Shown: positions 1-9,667, counted from the stretch's first letter. The stretch: DNA of 64,000 nt from an uncultured Selenomonas sp. (GCA_900552565.1 USAK01000001.1:1-64000), one strand, 5' to 3'. Translations and numbers: made by a program. The notes: generated from the sequence alone by a model not told the origin.

Positions 1-362
1 CCGCCATGACCGCCAAAGAACATATCAAAGATATCGCCGAAGCCTTCAGCGCCGGCACCAGCGCCGAAACCGCCAAAGTCTCCAAAACCGCCGAAGCCGC
101 CGGCACCAGCGCCGTTAAAGCCGCCCGTGCCGTCAAAGGCACCGGCTCCAAACTGGTCGTACTGCGCGCGTTTCTTCGGGTCTTTGAGGACATCATAGGC
201 CTCATTGATTTCCTTGAATTTTTCTTCTGCCTCTTTCGGATTGTCCGGATTGAGGTCTGGATGATATTTGCGGGCCAGTTTCTTATAGGCCCTCTTTATC
301 TCCTTTTCATCCGCGCTCTTGTCAACGCCCAGCACTTCATAATAATCGCGTTTTTCGCTCAC
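1..362 (-). CDS. dnaJ: Chaperone DnaJ (5' part; continues past the left edge)
   Basis: Hsp40 co-chaperone that stimulates DnaK ATP hydrolysis and hands it unfolded clients in the cytoplasm. The visible 120 residues begin [20 protein letters not shown] and contain a full J domain with the invariant HPD tripeptide (YHPDLNP), followed by a Gly/Phe-rich linker (repeated GGFGG/GAGAGG). The zinc-finger and C-terminal client-binding domains lie outside the window. I place the start at GTG 362, with an AAGGAT Shine-Dalgarno 8 nt upstream; the ATG at 372 is in another frame. It is the last visible gene of hrcA-grpE-dnaK-dnaJ, and a hairpin lies between dnaK and this gene. Confidence 0.97.
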   Translation of the reverse strand, partial: MSEKRDYYEVLGVDKSADEKEIKRAYKKLARKYHPDLNPDNPKEAEEKFKEINEAYDVLKDPKKRAQYDQFGAGAFDGTGGFNGAGAGGFGGFGDFGGFGAGAGAEGFGDIFDMFFGGHG

Positions 363-380
363 GTTGCACCATCCTTATAG

Positions 381-415
381 AAAAATTGGGAGTCCAGGGA
401 AAGCCCTGCGGCTCC
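381..415 (-). terminator. Hairpin between dnaK and dnaJ, possible attenuator
   Basis: On the minus strand a GGGAG...CTCCC outer stem encloses CAGGG-CTTT-CCCTG and is followed by AATTTTT. It sits between the dnaK stop and the dnaJ Shine-Dalgarno, so it could reduce read-through into dnaJ or act as a processing or stability element. No expression evidence is available. Confidence 0.5.
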
Positions 416-448
416 CCCTTAGCTCCCAACCTTCAACCAATCATCTGA

Positions 449-2311
449 TTATTTCTTGTCGTCTTTGACTTCCGTGTAGTCGGCATCGACGACATCATCA
501 TCGTCTTTCTTCTGCTGCTGGGCATTCTGGGCATTTTCTGCACCGGCCTGAGCCCCCTGGGCACCCTGCTGAGCACCAGCCTGCTGGTAAGCAGCGGCAC
601 TGAGTTCATACAGCGGCTTCTGCAGCTCTTCTGTAGCCTTCTTGATGGCTTCCGTATCGTTGCTCTTGATGGCCTCTTTGACCTTCTCGCAGGCAGCCTT
701 GACTTCGGAGACCTTAGAAGCGTCAGCCTTGTCGCCGAGCTCCTTGATGGTCTTCTCTGCCTGATAAACCATGTTATCGGCATTGTTCTTAGCGTCGATG
801 GCTTCCTTCTGCTTCTTATCCTCAGCCTCATGAGCCTTGGCTTCGTTGACCATGCGGTCAATATCTTCCTTGCTCATGCCGCTGTCGGACTGAATCGTGA
901 TCTTCTGCTCTTTGCCCGTGCCAAGATCCTTAGCGGATACATGGACGATACCGTTGGCATCGATATCGAAGGAGACTTCAATCTTAGGTACTCCGCGCGG
1001 AGCTGGCGGGATATCCGTGAGTTCGAAGCGGCCGAGCGTCTTGTTGCCGGCAGCCATCTCACGCTCGCCCTGCAGGACGTGGATATCAACGGACGGCTGG
1101 TTATCTGCGGCCGTCGAGAAAATCTGGCTCTTATGCGTCGGAATCGTCGTGTTGCGCTCGATGATCTTCGTGCAGACACCGCCGAGCGTCTCAATACCGA
1201 GAGAAAGCGGCGTGACATCGAGCAGGAGAACATCCTTGACTTCACCGACGAGGACACCGCCCTGAATAGCAGCACCGACGGATACGCATTCATCCGGGTT
1301 GACACCCTTCGACGGCTCTTTGTGCAGGATATTGCGGATAGCATCCTGCACAGCCGGAATACGGGAAGAACCGCCGACGAGGATGATCTTATCGATATCG
1401 TCAGCCGAAAGGCCTGCATCAGCCATAGCTTTGCGCGTCGGGCCCATCGTGCGCTCAACGAGATCGCTCGTGAGTTCATTGAATTTTGCACGCGTCAGCG
1501 TGAGGTCGAGGTGTTTCGGGCCCGAAGCATCGGCCGTGATGAACGGCAGGTTGATGTTCGTCTGCGTCATGCTCGAGAGTTCAATCTTTGCTTTTTCAGC
1601 AGCTTCCTTCAGACGCTGAGCAGCCATCTTGTCCTGAGAAAGGTCGATGCCGTTCTCCTGTTTGAATTCGCTGACCATCCAGTCGATGATCTTCTGGTCG
1701 AAGTCATCGCCGCCGAGGTGCGTATCACCGTTCGTAGCCTGTACTTCGAACGTGCCTTCGGAGAGCTCGAGGATGGAGACATCGAACGTGCCGCCGCCGA
1801 GGTCGAAGACGAGGATGGTCTCATCTTTATCTTTATCCAGGCCATAAGCAAGGGCTGCAGCCGTCGGCTCGTTGACGATACGCAGGACATCGAGGCCTGC
1901 AATCTTGCCGGCGTCCTTCGTTGCCTGGCGCTGGCTGTCGTTGAAGTAAGCCGGAACCGTGATGACAGCCTGCGTGACCGTCTCGCCGAGGTATGCTTCA
2001 GCATCGCCCTTGAGTTTCTGCAGGATCATAGCCGAGATTTCCTGCGGCGTGTAATCCTTGCCATCAATCGTTACTTTGTAGTTCGGATCGCCCATATGAC
2101 GTTTGATGGACGAAATCGTGCGGTCCGGATTCGATACCGCCTGACGTTTTGCCATCTGACCGACAAGGCGCTGACCATCTTTCGTGAAACCGACGACAGA
2201 CGGCGTGATGCGGCTGCCCTCAGGGTTCGTGATGACGGTCGGTTCGCCGCCTTCCATGACAGATACAACGGAGTTCGTCGTACCTAAATCGATACCAATT
2301 ACTTTAGACAT
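449..2311 (-). CDS. dnaK: Chaperone DnaK (Hsp70)
   Basis: ATP-dependent chaperone that folds and rescues cytoplasmic proteins with DnaJ and GrpE. The 620-residue protein has the Hsp70 ATPase signatures [12 protein letters not shown] near the N terminus and [15 protein letters not shown] around residue 170, the linker [19 protein letters not shown], the substrate-binding domain, a Gln/Ala-rich lid and an acidic tail ending [16 protein letters not shown] precedes the ATG. The N-terminal lobe reads directly from [11 protein letters not shown] to [12 protein letters not shown] and lacks the roughly 23-residue insertion found in proteobacterial DnaK, so it is of the Gram-positive type. It is third in the CIRCE-controlled operon. 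Confidence 0.99.
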   Translation of the reverse strand: MSKVIGIDLGTTNSVVSVMEGGEPTVITNPEGSRITPSVVGFTKDGQRLVGQMAKRQAVSNPDRTISSIKRHMGDPNYKVTIDGKDYTPQEISAMILQKLKGDAEAYLGETVTQAVITVPAYFNDSQRQATKDAGKIAGLDVLRIVNEPTAAALAYGLDKDKDETILVFDLGGGTFDVSILELSEGTFEVQATNGDTHLGGDDFDQKIIDWMVSEFKQENGIDLSQDKMAAQRLKEAAEKAKIELSSMTQTNINLPFITADASGPKHLDLTLTRAKFNELTSDLVERTMGPTRKAMADAGLSADDIDKIILVGGSSRIPAVQDAIRNILHKEPSKGVNPDECVSVGAAIQGGVLVGEVKDVLLLDVTPLSLGIETLGGVCTKIIERNTTIPTHKSQIFSTAADNQPSVDIHVLQGEREMAAGNKTLGRFELTDIPPAPRGVPKIEVSFDIDANGIVHVSAKDLGTGKEQKITIQSDSGMSKEDIDRMVNEAKAHEAEDKKQKEAIDAKNNADNMVYQAEKTIKELGDKADASKVSEVKAACEKVKEAIKSNDTEAIKKATEELQKPLYELSAAAYQQAGAQQGAQGAQAGAENAQNAQQQKKDDDDVVDADYTEVKDDKK

Positions 2312-2385
2312 GGTAACATCCTCCTAAACTTTATGTAAAACTTGAATGATCTATATTGATGAACAGGTGCTTCGTTCTTGTGACT

Positions 2386-3015
2386 TCAGTTCGAAACAAC
2401 CTGAACCATGCTTGGACGAATGACGCGGCCCTTGACCATGTAGCCCTTCTGGAGCTCCTGGGCAACCGTGTCATCTTCTTTATCGGGGTCTTCGACCCGC
2501 ATGACCGCCTGATGGAAGTTCGGGTCGAACTTCTGGCCGATGGCCTCGATGTGTTCAAGGCCATTCTTCTTGAGGACTTCCTGGAACTGCGTGAAGATCA
2601 TCTCAACGCCCTTCTGGAAAGCCGCGGCGTCTTTCGTCTCGGCTGCCATCGCGCGTTCGAAATTATCGAGCAGCGGCAGCATGTCCTTGCAGAAGTTCTG
2701 CGTGACCACCGACGAGATTTCTTCGCGTTCCTTCGCCGAACGGCGGCGGAAGTTCTCAAAATCAGCCTGCAGCCGCAGAAGGCGGTCTTTCTTCTCCTGA
2801 AGATCGGCTGTCAGTTTTTCAACCTGGCTTTTCAAGGCTTCAATCTCCTCCTGTGCAGCCGTATCTTCCTGACTTGCTGCCTCATCTGCAGGTTCTTCTT
2901 CGGAGCCTTCGGCAGCGTCCTCAGCAGCTGCTTCCGCTTCGTCGATTTCCTGCTTCATTTCCTGCATCTTCTGCTCATCTTTTTTCTTCATTTCATCTTT
3001 GATAAAGGATGGCAA
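2386..3015 (-). CDS. grpE: Nucleotide exchange factor GrpE
   Basis: Exchanges ADP for ATP on DnaK. After an acidic, Glu/Ala-rich N-terminal tail comes the long coiled coil (EEIEALKSQVEKLTADLQEK, RLLRLQADFENFRRR), then the GrpE beta domain ending in VKGRVIRPSMVQV. I choose TTG 3015 as start because AGAGG lies about 8 nt upstream. The in-frame GTG at 3024 overlaps that same Shine-Dalgarno and so has no spacing. An internal ATG 11 codons into the longest frame has no ribosome-binding site. The gene follows hrcA closely and precedes dnaK in the heat-shock operon. Confidence 0.96.
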   Translation of the reverse strand: MPSFIKDEMKKKDEQKMQEMKQEIDEAEAAAEDAAEGSEEEPADEAASQEDTAAQEEIEALKSQVEKLTADLQEKKDRLLRLQADFENFRRRSAKEREEISSVVTQNFCKDMLPLLDNFERAMAAETKDAAAFQKGVEMIFTQFQEVLKKNGLEHIEAIGQKFDPNFHQAVMRVEDPDKEDDTVAQELQKGYMVKGRVIRPSMVQVVSN

Positions 3016-3055
3016 AACAATCACCTCTTCACGTAGTTTCTGGATTTCTGCGGCT

Positions 3056-4090
3056 CTACCAGTGGAACCGCTTGATGACTTCTGTAAGATTGGAATTCAT
3101 ATATTCAAGCAGGCTCATGGCCTTTGCATATTCCATACGCGTCGGGCCGAGCACTGCGATAGTGCCTAGAAGCTGTCCATCGAGATGGTACGTCGCCGTG
3201 ATGATGCTGCTGTCCTTGAAGTGACTGTCTTCATTTTCCTGACCAATCGTGACTTCAAGGCCGTCGCCCATATGGGCATGCAGCACGTCTTTCATGAGCT
3301 CTTCCTTCTCGAGCACGAGCAGCGTTTCCTTGACTTTTTCCACGTCGTGGAACTCCGGCTGTTCCAGCATCTGCGTCGTACCGCCGAGGTACAGGCGTTC
3401 GCGCTTGCCGGAATCAAGGGCCCGATGAATGATTTCGACCGCTGATTCGTAAAGCGGCTCATCCTGAATCTCATCGCGGATCTGCGCCATGGCCGGATGG
3501 TCAATCGACCGCAGCGTCTGACCGGCAAGATTCTTGTTGATGACCTTGGCCATGCGCTGGAAGTCCGCAAACGTGGCACCGTCCGGCATCTCAAGAATCT
3601 TGTTCTCGATGAAGCCTGCATCCGTCATGAGTACCGTGATGACGCGGCGGTCATCGAGCGGCAGGAACTGCAGACAGCGGAACGCAGCCTGTGTCATCTG
3701 CGGGGCAAGCACCAAAGAAACATTCTTCGTCACCTGCGAGATGATGCGCGCCGTCTCCTGAAAGACCTCGTCGATGCGCTTGACCCTTGCCTTGTACCAG
3801 CGGTCGATGAGGACTTTCTCCTCATCACTCACGGGCTTCGGGGGAATCAGGCCGTCCACATAGAAGCGATATCCTTTCGAGGACGGAATCCTGCCGGAAG
3901 AGGTATGCAGCTGCTCGAGATACCCGAGCATCTCGAGGTCTGCCATCTCGTTGCGGATGGTCGCAGGACTGACGCCGAGGTCATACTTGCGCGCCAGTGT
4001 CCGCGAGCCGACCGGCTCTGCCGACTCGATGTAATCATCGACAATTGCCTGCAGCACGCGCTTCTTGCGTTCATCAAGTTCATCCTTCAT
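3056..4090 (-). CDS. hrcA: Heat-inducible transcription repressor HrcA
   Basis: Represses class I heat-shock genes by binding CIRCE; the GroE chaperonin keeps it active, so it is titrated on heat stress. The 344-residue protein starts MKDELDERKKRVLQAIVDDYIE and has an N-terminal winged helix (VSPATIRNEMADLEMLGYLEQLHTSSGRIPSSKGYRFYV covers its recognition part and wing), then the HrcA core ending LTEVIKRFHW. The ATG at 4090 follows a GGGGGCAGGCAG-type Shine-Dalgarno. The longer upstream frame would translate through CIRCE and is rejected. First gene of hrcA-grpE-dnaK-dnaJ and autoregulated. Confidence 0.98.
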   Translation of the reverse strand: MKDELDERKKRVLQAIVDDYIESAEPVGSRTLARKYDLGVSPATIRNEMADLEMLGYLEQLHTSSGRIPSSKGYRFYVDGLIPPKPVSDEEKVLIDRWYKARVKRIDEVFQETARIISQVTKNVSLVLAPQMTQAAFRCLQFLPLDDRRVITVLMTDAGFIENKILEMPDGATFADFQRMAKVINKNLAGQTLRSIDHPAMAQIRDEIQDEPLYESAVEIIHRALDSGKRERLYLGGTTQMLEQPEFHDVEKVKETLLVLEKEELMKDVLHAHMGDGLEVTIGQENEDSHFKDSSIITATYHLDGQLLGTIAVLGPTRMEYAKAMSLLEYMNSNLTEVIKRFHW

Positions 4091-4119
4091 CTGCCTGCCC
4101 CCTTCCTTGATCTCTCCTG

Positions 4120-4146
4120 TTAGCACTCTGATTACCTGAGTGCTAA
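4120..4146 (-). promoter_or_regulatory. CIRCE operator (HrcA binding site)
   Basis: Perfect consensus inverted repeat TTAGCACTC-N9-GAGTGCTAA, placed between the hrcA promoter and the hrcA ATG. The transcript therefore carries it in the 5' leader, as in other class I heat-shock operons. It is direct evidence that the whole operon is under HrcA control. Confidence 0.99.
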
Positions 4147-4162
4147 CTTTGAATCTATAAAG

Positions 4163-4191
4163 AATATACACCGAAAAAAACAAAAAGTCAA
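4163..4191 (-). promoter_or_regulatory. Sigma-A promoter of the hrcA operon
   Basis: On the minus strand, -35 TTGACT and -10 TATATT are separated by exactly 17 nt, just upstream of CIRCE. The predicted start site lies near 4156, so CIRCE begins about 10 nt into the transcript. Confidence 0.85.
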
Positions 4192-4240
4192 CACCTAAAA
4201 TGTCAAAAAGTCAAAATTATTTTCGACTTTTTTCAGAAAT

Positions 4241-4273
4241 GAAAAAGAAGGGCCTTGATAACAGGTCCTTCTT
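4241..4273 (-). terminator. Intrinsic terminator after the CPYC thioredoxin-fold gene
   Basis: On the minus strand AAGAAGGACC pairs with GGCCCTTCTT (one mismatch), followed by TTTTTC. It separates the upstream gene from the hrcA promoter. Confidence 0.75.
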
Positions 4274-4305
4274 CAGTTTCTGCATGCATACTGCGCATAA
4301 ATATT

Positions 4306-4587
4306 TTATTTTGCCGCGTCAAAAGCTTCCTTGACCGCTGCCTTAATGGTATCGTAGTCATCGCCCGGATGAGCCTCGAAGACCTTTTTGCCCTCGACAA
4401 ACAGGCTCGGTACGTAGTAATAGTCTTTGGCATAGGTCTTGGCCTTATCCTGCTGCTCGTTCTCGTCGATGACTTCGACCTCGACCGACTGGTAAGCCGG
4501 CTGCTCTGCGCGCAGCTCTTCGATGGCCTGTGCTGCTTTGGCGCAGTACGGGCAGCCCTGCATCTTAATCATGGTAACTTTTTTCAT
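4306..4587 (-). CDS. Glutaredoxin/thioredoxin-fold protein with CPYC site
   Basis: Small (93 aa) cytoplasmic thiol-disulfide protein. MQGCPYCAKAAQAIEEL gives the glutaredoxin-type CPYC active site directly after the first beta strand; YYYVPSLFVEGKKVFEAHPGD carries the cis-proline (VPS) and glutathione-like loop. The ATG at 4587 is preceded by AAAGGAT with 7 nt spacing; the longer upstream start lacks this. It lies between the DUF488 gene and the heat-shock operon, both on the same strand. The reductant and substrate cannot be deduced. Confidence 0.85.
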   Translation of the reverse strand: MKKVTMIKMQGCPYCAKAAQAIEELRAEQPAYQSVEVEVIDENEQQDKAKTYAKDYYYVPSLFVEGKKVFEAHPGDDYDTIKAAVKEAFDAAK

Positions 4588-4620
4588 ATCGTTCATCCTT
4601 TCCATTGCCTTTTATCCTTG

Positions 4621-5004
4621 TCATGCCGTTGTATCAGGCTCTGCCGTCTTCTTCCGCAGCCAGGCCGCGAGCACAAGCGCATGATTTTCCTGCTGGTTCT
4701 TCGCCGCAAACAGCAAAGTCACATTCTGCGTCTGGAGCCATTCCCTGCATTTTTTTGCAAAGGCCGCAGCTCCTTCGCTGTGTTCCAATTCTTCGACATA
4801 GCCCTCGCGGAACCCTGCAAAGGGCATCTCGCCGCGATGATAAAGCGTCCGCAGCTCAGAGGACGGCGTGATTTCCTTTGCCCAGGCATCATGGGGAAGA
4901 TCCGCCTTGCGAACGCCACGCGGCCAGAGCCTGTCAACGAGCACGCGCACGCCATCGTCGGGCGACGGCGACTCGTAAACGCGCTTGAGCCTGATTTCAT
5001 GCAT
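4621..5004 (-). CDS. DUF488 family protein (YeaO-like)
   Basis: 127-residue protein of the DUF488 family. The diagnostic features are the N-terminal LKRVYESPSPDDGVRVLVDR, LWPRGV and HDAWAKEITPSSELR, then a Glu/His-rich helix and the C-terminal NVTLLFAAKNQQENHALVLA. Members are small cytoplasmic proteins of unsettled function, sometimes found next to stress or redox genes. Here it lies immediately upstream of the CPYC thioredoxin-fold gene on the same strand, which suggests co-transcription but proves no function. Confidence 0.85.
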   Translation of the reverse strand: MHEIRLKRVYESPSPDDGVRVLVDRLWPRGVRKADLPHDAWAKEITPSSELRTLYHRGEMPFAGFREGYVEELEHSEGAAAFAKKCREWLQTQNVTLLFAAKNQQENHALVLAAWLRKKTAEPDTTA

Positions 5005-5107
5005 CAGACATACTTCCTTTCTCTTATCTCAGTTGCGATTCGCGATCTCTTATCGTGTCCAGCTTATCACCTGCTCCGCAAAGATTCCGTGACCCGCGTC
5101 ACAAAAG

Positions 5108-6277
5108 TCAGAGCAGGAATGCTTCAAACGCCGCATTGCCGTACTTCATGCCGAGCTCTGTCAGATGGACAGAATCCCCTGTATCCTCCAAAAGTCCCTG
5201 CCCCTTGAGCTTCGCTATGGCCTCGTGGTAGATTTCTTCAAGCGTTACGCCGAATTTTTCCGCAAAGCGCTGCTTGTCAATGCCTTCAGCCGTGCGCAAG
5301 GCGAGAAACGCAAATTCTTCCATGGCAATCCTGCGCGTGGCCGGCTCTTCTTCGCGGCGAATGCTTCTGCCCAGGCGGATTCCTTCTATATAGGCAGGGA
5401 TATCCCGGACATTTTCATAGCGCTGTCCTTCAAGATACGAATGCGCTGCCGCGCCGAGACCGAGATACGGAATATCCTGCCAATAAGAAAGATTATGACG
5501 GCTCTCAAAGCCCGGCTTGGCAAAATTCGAGATTTCGTAGCGCGCGTAGCCATGCTGCGGCAAAAACGAAGTCATCGTGTCGTACATCTCCTCGACCGTA
5601 TCCTCATCAGGAAGATGCAGCTTCCCCATTTCCTGCATTTTGGCAAAGGCCGTGCCTTCCTCAAGCTGCAGCCCGTAAATCGAGATATGCTCGGGCTGCA
5701 GGGAAATCATCGTCTCAAGGTCATGCTGCAGCATCTCTATGGTCTCATCCGGCAGGCCGTAGATGAAGTCCATGCTGACATTGCGGAACCCCGCCGCCCG
5801 CGCAAGCTCCATGGCTTCTCTGGCCTGCGCCCCCGTATGGATGCGGCCGATGCGTTTCAGCAGGACATCGTCAAAGGTCTGAACGCCAAAGGACAGTCGA
5901 TTGACGCCATAGCGGCGCAGCATCTTGAGATACGCGGGGGCAATCGTCCCCGGATTGCATTCCACGGTGAATTCCCATGGCATTTCCTGGCCCTGTCCGC
6001 AGTCTTCGGCAGTGCCAAAAACATTCTGCAGCCTAACGAGAAGTTTTTCCATGAGCTCTGCCGGCAGGACACTCGGCGTGCCGCCGCCCATATAGACGGT
6101 CGCAGGCCTGCCCCATCTGCCGCGATAAAGAGCGCCCTGCACCGTGATTTCACGGCACAGGGCGTCAATATAGTCACTTTCATAGCGCTCACGTCCCGCA
6201 AAGGACGGAAAGTCACAGTAAAAGCACTTCTGGCGGCAAAAGGGGATATGGATATATACACCCCATTGTCTTTTCAT
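5108..6277 (-). CDS. hemW: Radical SAM heme chaperone HemW
   Basis: Member of the HemN-like radical SAM group that binds heme and delivers it to acceptor proteins; often mis-annotated as coproporphyrinogen III oxidase. The 389 residues start with YIHIPFCRQKCFYCDF, where C-x3-C-x2-C binds the [4Fe-4S]-SAM cluster; the extra Cys of true HemN (CxxxCxxCxC) is absent. GGGTPSVLP and the C-terminal HemN domain follow. A GAGG Shine-Dalgarno precedes the ATG, and the gene begins 10 nt after the lepA stop. The lepA-hemW-hrcA order is typical of Firmicutes. Confidence 0.95.
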   Translation of the reverse strand: MKRQWGVYIHIPFCRQKCFYCDFPSFAGRERYESDYIDALCREITVQGALYRGRWGRPATVYMGGGTPSVLPAELMEKLLVRLQNVFGTAEDCGQGQEMPWEFTVECNPGTIAPAYLKMLRRYGVNRLSFGVQTFDDVLLKRIGRIHTGAQAREAMELARAAGFRNVSMDFIYGLPDETIEMLQHDLETMISLQPEHISIYGLQLEEGTAFAKMQEMGKLHLPDEDTVEEMYDTMTSFLPQHGYARYEISNFAKPGFESRHNLSYWQDIPYLGLGAAAHSYLEGQRYENVRDIPAYIEGIRLGRSIRREEEPATRRIAMEEFAFLALRTAEGIDKQRFAEKFGVTLEEIYHEAIAKLKGQGLLEDTGDSVHLTELGMKYGNAAFEAFLL

Positions 6278-6286
6278 CGCTTTGCC

Positions 6287-8083
6287 TCAGTCAATCTTGA
6301 GGATGGCCATGAAGGCCTCCTGCGGGATTTCGACACTGCCGACGGCTTTCATGCGCTTCTTGCCTTCCTTCTGCTTTTCGAGCAGTTTGCGTTTACGCGA
6401 GATATCGCCGCCGTAGCACTTGGCAAGGACATCCTTGCGGCGGGCACGCACATTCTCGCGCGCGATGACCTTCGAGCCAATCGCAGCCTGAATCGGGATT
6501 TCGAACATCTGCTGCGGGATGATCTCCTTGAGCTTGGCCGCGAGCTGACGGCCGCGCGAAGCTGCCCGGTCCTTATGGACAATGGTCGACAAGGCATCGA
6601 CAGGCTCACCGTTCAAGAGGATATCGACCTTGACGAGCTTCGACTCCTTGTAGTCGGCCAGCTCATAGTCAAGCGAAGCATAGCCGCGCGTCGCCGACTT
6701 CAGGCGGTCGAAGTAGTCGAAGATGATTTCGTTAAGCGGGATATGATAGGTTATCATGACGCGGTTCGTATCGAGGTAGTCCATGCCCTTGAATTCACCG
6801 CGCTTGTCCTGCGAGATTTCCATGACGGCGCCGACAAAGTCATTCGGCACAATGACCGTAGCCTTGACATACGGCTCTTCGATATGGTCGATTTCCGTCT
6901 GCGGCGGCAGTTCGGCCGGATTGCTGACTTTGAGCATCGTGCCGTCCGTCTTGTAGACGTGATAGATAACAGAAGGAGCCGTCGTGATGAGCTTGAGGTT
7001 GTACTCGCGCTCGAGGCGCTCCTGAATGACATCCATGTGCAGGAGTCCGAGGAAGCCGCAGCGGAAGCCAAAACCAAGGGCAATGGACGTCTCGGGCTCG
7101 AAAACGAGTGCCGCATCGTTAATCTGCATCTTCTCGAGGGCGTCCTTGAGGTTGTCGTAATCGGAGCTCTCCACAGGGTAAAGGCCGCAGTAGACCATCG
7201 GATTGACGCCGCGGTAGCCCGGCAGCGGCTCTTTTGCCGGATTATCGGCATACGTGATGGTATCGCCAACACGCACGTCGCGCACATCTTTTAAAGAACC
7301 TGCGACAAAGCCGACTTCGCCGACATCGAGATGGCCAATATCGACAGGCTGCGGCTTGAAGCAGCCGACATCCGTGACCTCAAAGACTTTGCCTGAATTC
7401 ATGAGCTTCAGCTTCATGCCCTTTTCGATATGGCCCTGCTTGACGCGGATATGCGCAATGACGCCCTTGTACGAATCAAAGAAGGAGTCAAAAATCAGGG
7501 CCTGCAGCGGCGCATTTTCATCGCCTTCCGGTGCCGGGACATAATCGACGATGGCATCGAGGATTTCTTCGATGCCGACGCCCGTCTTGGCCGAGGCCAG
7601 CACGGCATTTGACGTATCGAGGCCAATGACGTCCTCGATTTCTTTTTTCACGCGGTCCGGGTCCGCACTCGGCAGGTCGATCTTGTTGATGACCGGAATG
7701 ATCTCGAGGTCATGCTCGAGCGCCATGTAGACGTTCGCAAGCGTCTGCGCCTCCACGCCCTGTGCGGCGTCGACGACGAGCAGCGCGCCCTCGCAGGCCG
7801 CCAGGCTGCGCGAAACCTCATACGTAAAGTCGACATGGCCCGGCGTGTCGATGAGGTTGAGCTCGTACTCCTCGCCGTCCTTGCCCTTGTAGTTCAGACG
7901 CACCGTCTGCGACTTGATGGTGATGCCGCGTTCGCGCTCGATGTCCATGTTGTCGAGGACCTGCGCCTCCATCTCGCGCTTCGACAGTGTGCCCGTATAC
8001 TCGATCAGGCGGTCGGCGATCGTCGACTTGCCGTGGTCGATATGTGCGATGATCGAGAAATTGCGGATATTCTTGTTCTGCAT
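6287..8083 (-). CDS. lepA: Elongation factor 4 (LepA)
   Basis: Ribosome-associated translational GTPase that acts on stalled or mistranslocated ribosomes. At 598 aa it has the usual length. GTPase motifs are intact: AHIDHGKST (G1), RGITIKSQT (G2), DTPGHVDF (G3), NKIDLP (G4). The LepA-specific C-terminal domain ends [17 protein letters not shown] and [22 protein letters not shown] lies 6 nt before the ATG. It heads the lepA-hemW pair; an unrelated secreted protein lies upstream on the same strand. Confidence 0.99.
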   Translation of the reverse strand: MQNKNIRNFSIIAHIDHGKSTIADRLIEYTGTLSKREMEAQVLDNMDIERERGITIKSQTVRLNYKGKDGEEYELNLIDTPGHVDFTYEVSRSLAACEGALLVVDAAQGVEAQTLANVYMALEHDLEIIPVINKIDLPSADPDRVKKEIEDVIGLDTSNAVLASAKTGVGIEEILDAIVDYVPAPEGDENAPLQALIFDSFFDSYKGVIAHIRVKQGHIEKGMKLKLMNSGKVFEVTDVGCFKPQPVDIGHLDVGEVGFVAGSLKDVRDVRVGDTITYADNPAKEPLPGYRGVNPMVYCGLYPVESSDYDNLKDALEKMQINDAALVFEPETSIALGFGFRCGFLGLLHMDVIQERLEREYNLKLITTAPSVIYHVYKTDGTMLKVSNPAELPPQTEIDHIEEPYVKATVIVPNDFVGAVMEISQDKRGEFKGMDYLDTNRVMITYHIPLNEIIFDYFDRLKSATRGYASLDYELADYKESKLVKVDILLNGEPVDALSTIVHKDRAASRGRQLAAKLKEIIPQQMFEIPIQAAIGSKVIARENVRARRKDVLAKCYGGDISRKRKLLEKQKEGKKRMKAVGSVEIPQEAFMAILKID

Positions 8084-8118
8084 GTTCTACCTCTCAATAA
8101 TCAATAATGATCTACAAA

Positions 8119-9510
8119 TCAGCGCGCAAGCGCTTCATGACGTTCTCTCGCGGACGGCTGTGCGTACGTGGGGTCGGCCTGCTCGAATAGGGTTGGATAA
8201 TTCCCGCTGTCGACGAGGGCCTCCTTGCTGCCCTTGACCTTGCCCGCCTCGAAGAACGCCTTGCGGTCCTTCGGAAGATGGGGCGCGCCCTTTGGCTGCT
8301 GCAATGTCGGCGCGAGCTCCACCGTGCGCTCCTCGCCAGCGGCCGTGCGCAGACGAATCGTCGCAGGGCCTCGGTGCTGCAGGAGTTTCAGCCGCAGCTC
8401 ATTCGGCTTGTACCAGGCCAGCTCATCGCCATCGAGAGCCAGCAGTTCATCGCCCGGCGCAATCTCCTGGATGCCGTCGCGCACCTTGGTGACAAAGAAG
8501 CGGTTGCCCTCACCCTTCTTGTGCGTGCTGTCCAAGATGAAGCCAAAGTCGGCATAGCCCTGGAACGTCTCGTACGCATCGTTGAGGAAGCCGTCCCACT
8601 GATCGTCGAGGTCGCGCCAGACAGAGGTCAGGCTCACGATGTCATCGGCGGCCGTCATCATGCCGACGGTGCGGGCTGTATGCCAGTAACGGTCCTCCAG
8701 GACCTGATCCTTCATCAAGGCCAGCATCGTGCCGCCCGCATACGGACGCGTCTCGAACGTGATGAGCGGCACACCGTCGCCGATTGCCCTGCCCATGAAG
8801 AAGACGATGTCATCGTGCGACTTGTGGTAATACGGACGGAACTCTCCCCAGAGCGCCTTGCCGAGCTTATTCTGCATGAGCACTTGCTGATGCAGAACGA
8901 TCCATTCTTGCACCTCAGCCGGCGCGACGGACGGCAGGAAGACACGCGGACGGGAGTCGCGACGCACCGAATCCACAGCCTTCGCATCGCGAACGACGCC
9001 CTCGCGCAGGTAAGAAGACGGGCCTGCCGCCAGGATGTTCTGGATCGCTTCTGCCGTCTTTTTCTTGCCCTTCTGTCTCCAGAGGACGCTTCCATCTGCG
9101 CCAACGAGCTGGAATTCATACGAAGCAGCATGCGCTGCCTGTTGCAGCGCCTCTTCCGCGACGCGGTACGAACCGCAGAACACATCGGCCGCATGCATGT
9201 CCGCCTCTGCGCCCACCGGCTCAAGCGGCACCTGCCGGCCATCGGCCAGCAACTGCGCGTGAATGGCCCCTTGCTTTGCGATGTTCCGCTTCTGCGCCCA
9301 GAAGCGGAACAGGTACGTTGGCGCCTCGCCACCCTGCTGAAACACCTTGGTCAGCGGAACGTCAGGCCCCGTCGCAAAGCTCAGCGCCCCATCGGGTGAC
9401 CGGTGCGCCACGACATTCCCCTCAAACGGGAAATAGCCCGATGCATCCGCTACGGGCTGCCAGAGCGCGCAGGCGAGCAGAGCCAGCCCCAGGACATAGC
9501 GACAACGCAT
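8119..9510 (-). CDS. Exported protein with PDZ-like segment, unknown function
   Basis: 463 residues; family not recognised. The first 23 residues (MRCRYVLGLALLACALWQPVADA) form a signal peptide with an ADA-type cleavage site, so the protein is exported. Residues about 320-395 resemble a PDZ domain (VTKVRDGIQEIAPGDELLALDGDELAWY), as in S41 or HtrA proteases, but no downstream Ser/Lys or His/Asp/Ser catalytic set is visible. Roughly 180-310 is a second globular region (FLPSVAPAEVQEWIVLHQQ, FFMGRAIGDGVPLITFETRPYAGG). It lies 35 nt upstream of lepA and may share its transcript. A processing-protease relative or periplasmic adaptor are both possible. Confidence 0.7.
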   Translation of the reverse strand: MRCRYVLGLALLACALWQPVADASGYFPFEGNVVAHRSPDGALSFATGPDVPLTKVFQQGGEAPTYLFRFWAQKRNIAKQGAIHAQLLADGRQVPLEPVGAEADMHAADVFCGSYRVAEEALQQAAHAASYEFQLVGADGSVLWRQKGKKKTAEAIQNILAAGPSSYLREGVVRDAKAVDSVRRDSRPRVFLPSVAPAEVQEWIVLHQQVLMQNKLGKALWGEFRPYYHKSHDDIVFFMGRAIGDGVPLITFETRPYAGGTMLALMKDQVLEDRYWHTARTVGMMTAADDIVSLTSVWRDLDDQWDGFLNDAYETFQGYADFGFILDSTHKKGEGNRFFVTKVRDGIQEIAPGDELLALDGDELAWYKPNELRLKLLQHRGPATIRLRTAAGEERTVELAPTLQQPKGAPHLPKDRKAFFEAGKVKGSKEALVDSGNYPTLFEQADPTYAQPSARERHEALAR

Positions 9511-9602
9511 TCAAACCGCTCCTTTCCACAAGATCCATCGCGAAAAATTTCTTTCATTATATCATTGCCCTCACTCTGCTTGCAAGAAATGGAAAGAAAT
9601 AG

Positions 9603-9631
9603 TTGCTTTTTCATTTGACCCATGATATTAT
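9603..9631 (+). promoter_or_regulatory. Sigma-A promoter of rpsT
   Basis: -35 TTGCTT, 17-nt spacer, -10 TATTAT. It lies about 36 nt upstream of the TTG start of rpsT, with an AAGGGGGTG Shine-Dalgarno between. Confidence 0.75.
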
Positions 9632-9667
9632 ACTTAGGTAACGACATTAATTAAGGGGGTGAACTAC

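Noticed and set aside
3056..4183. HrcA starting at 4183 with 31 extra residues
   Set aside because: That frame runs through the promoter and CIRCE; the ATG at 4090 has a good ribosome-binding site and the family's usual N terminus.
8119..9510. Active S41 or HtrA protease
   Set aside because: Only the PDZ-like part is present; no Ser/Lys or Ser/His/Asp motif follows it.
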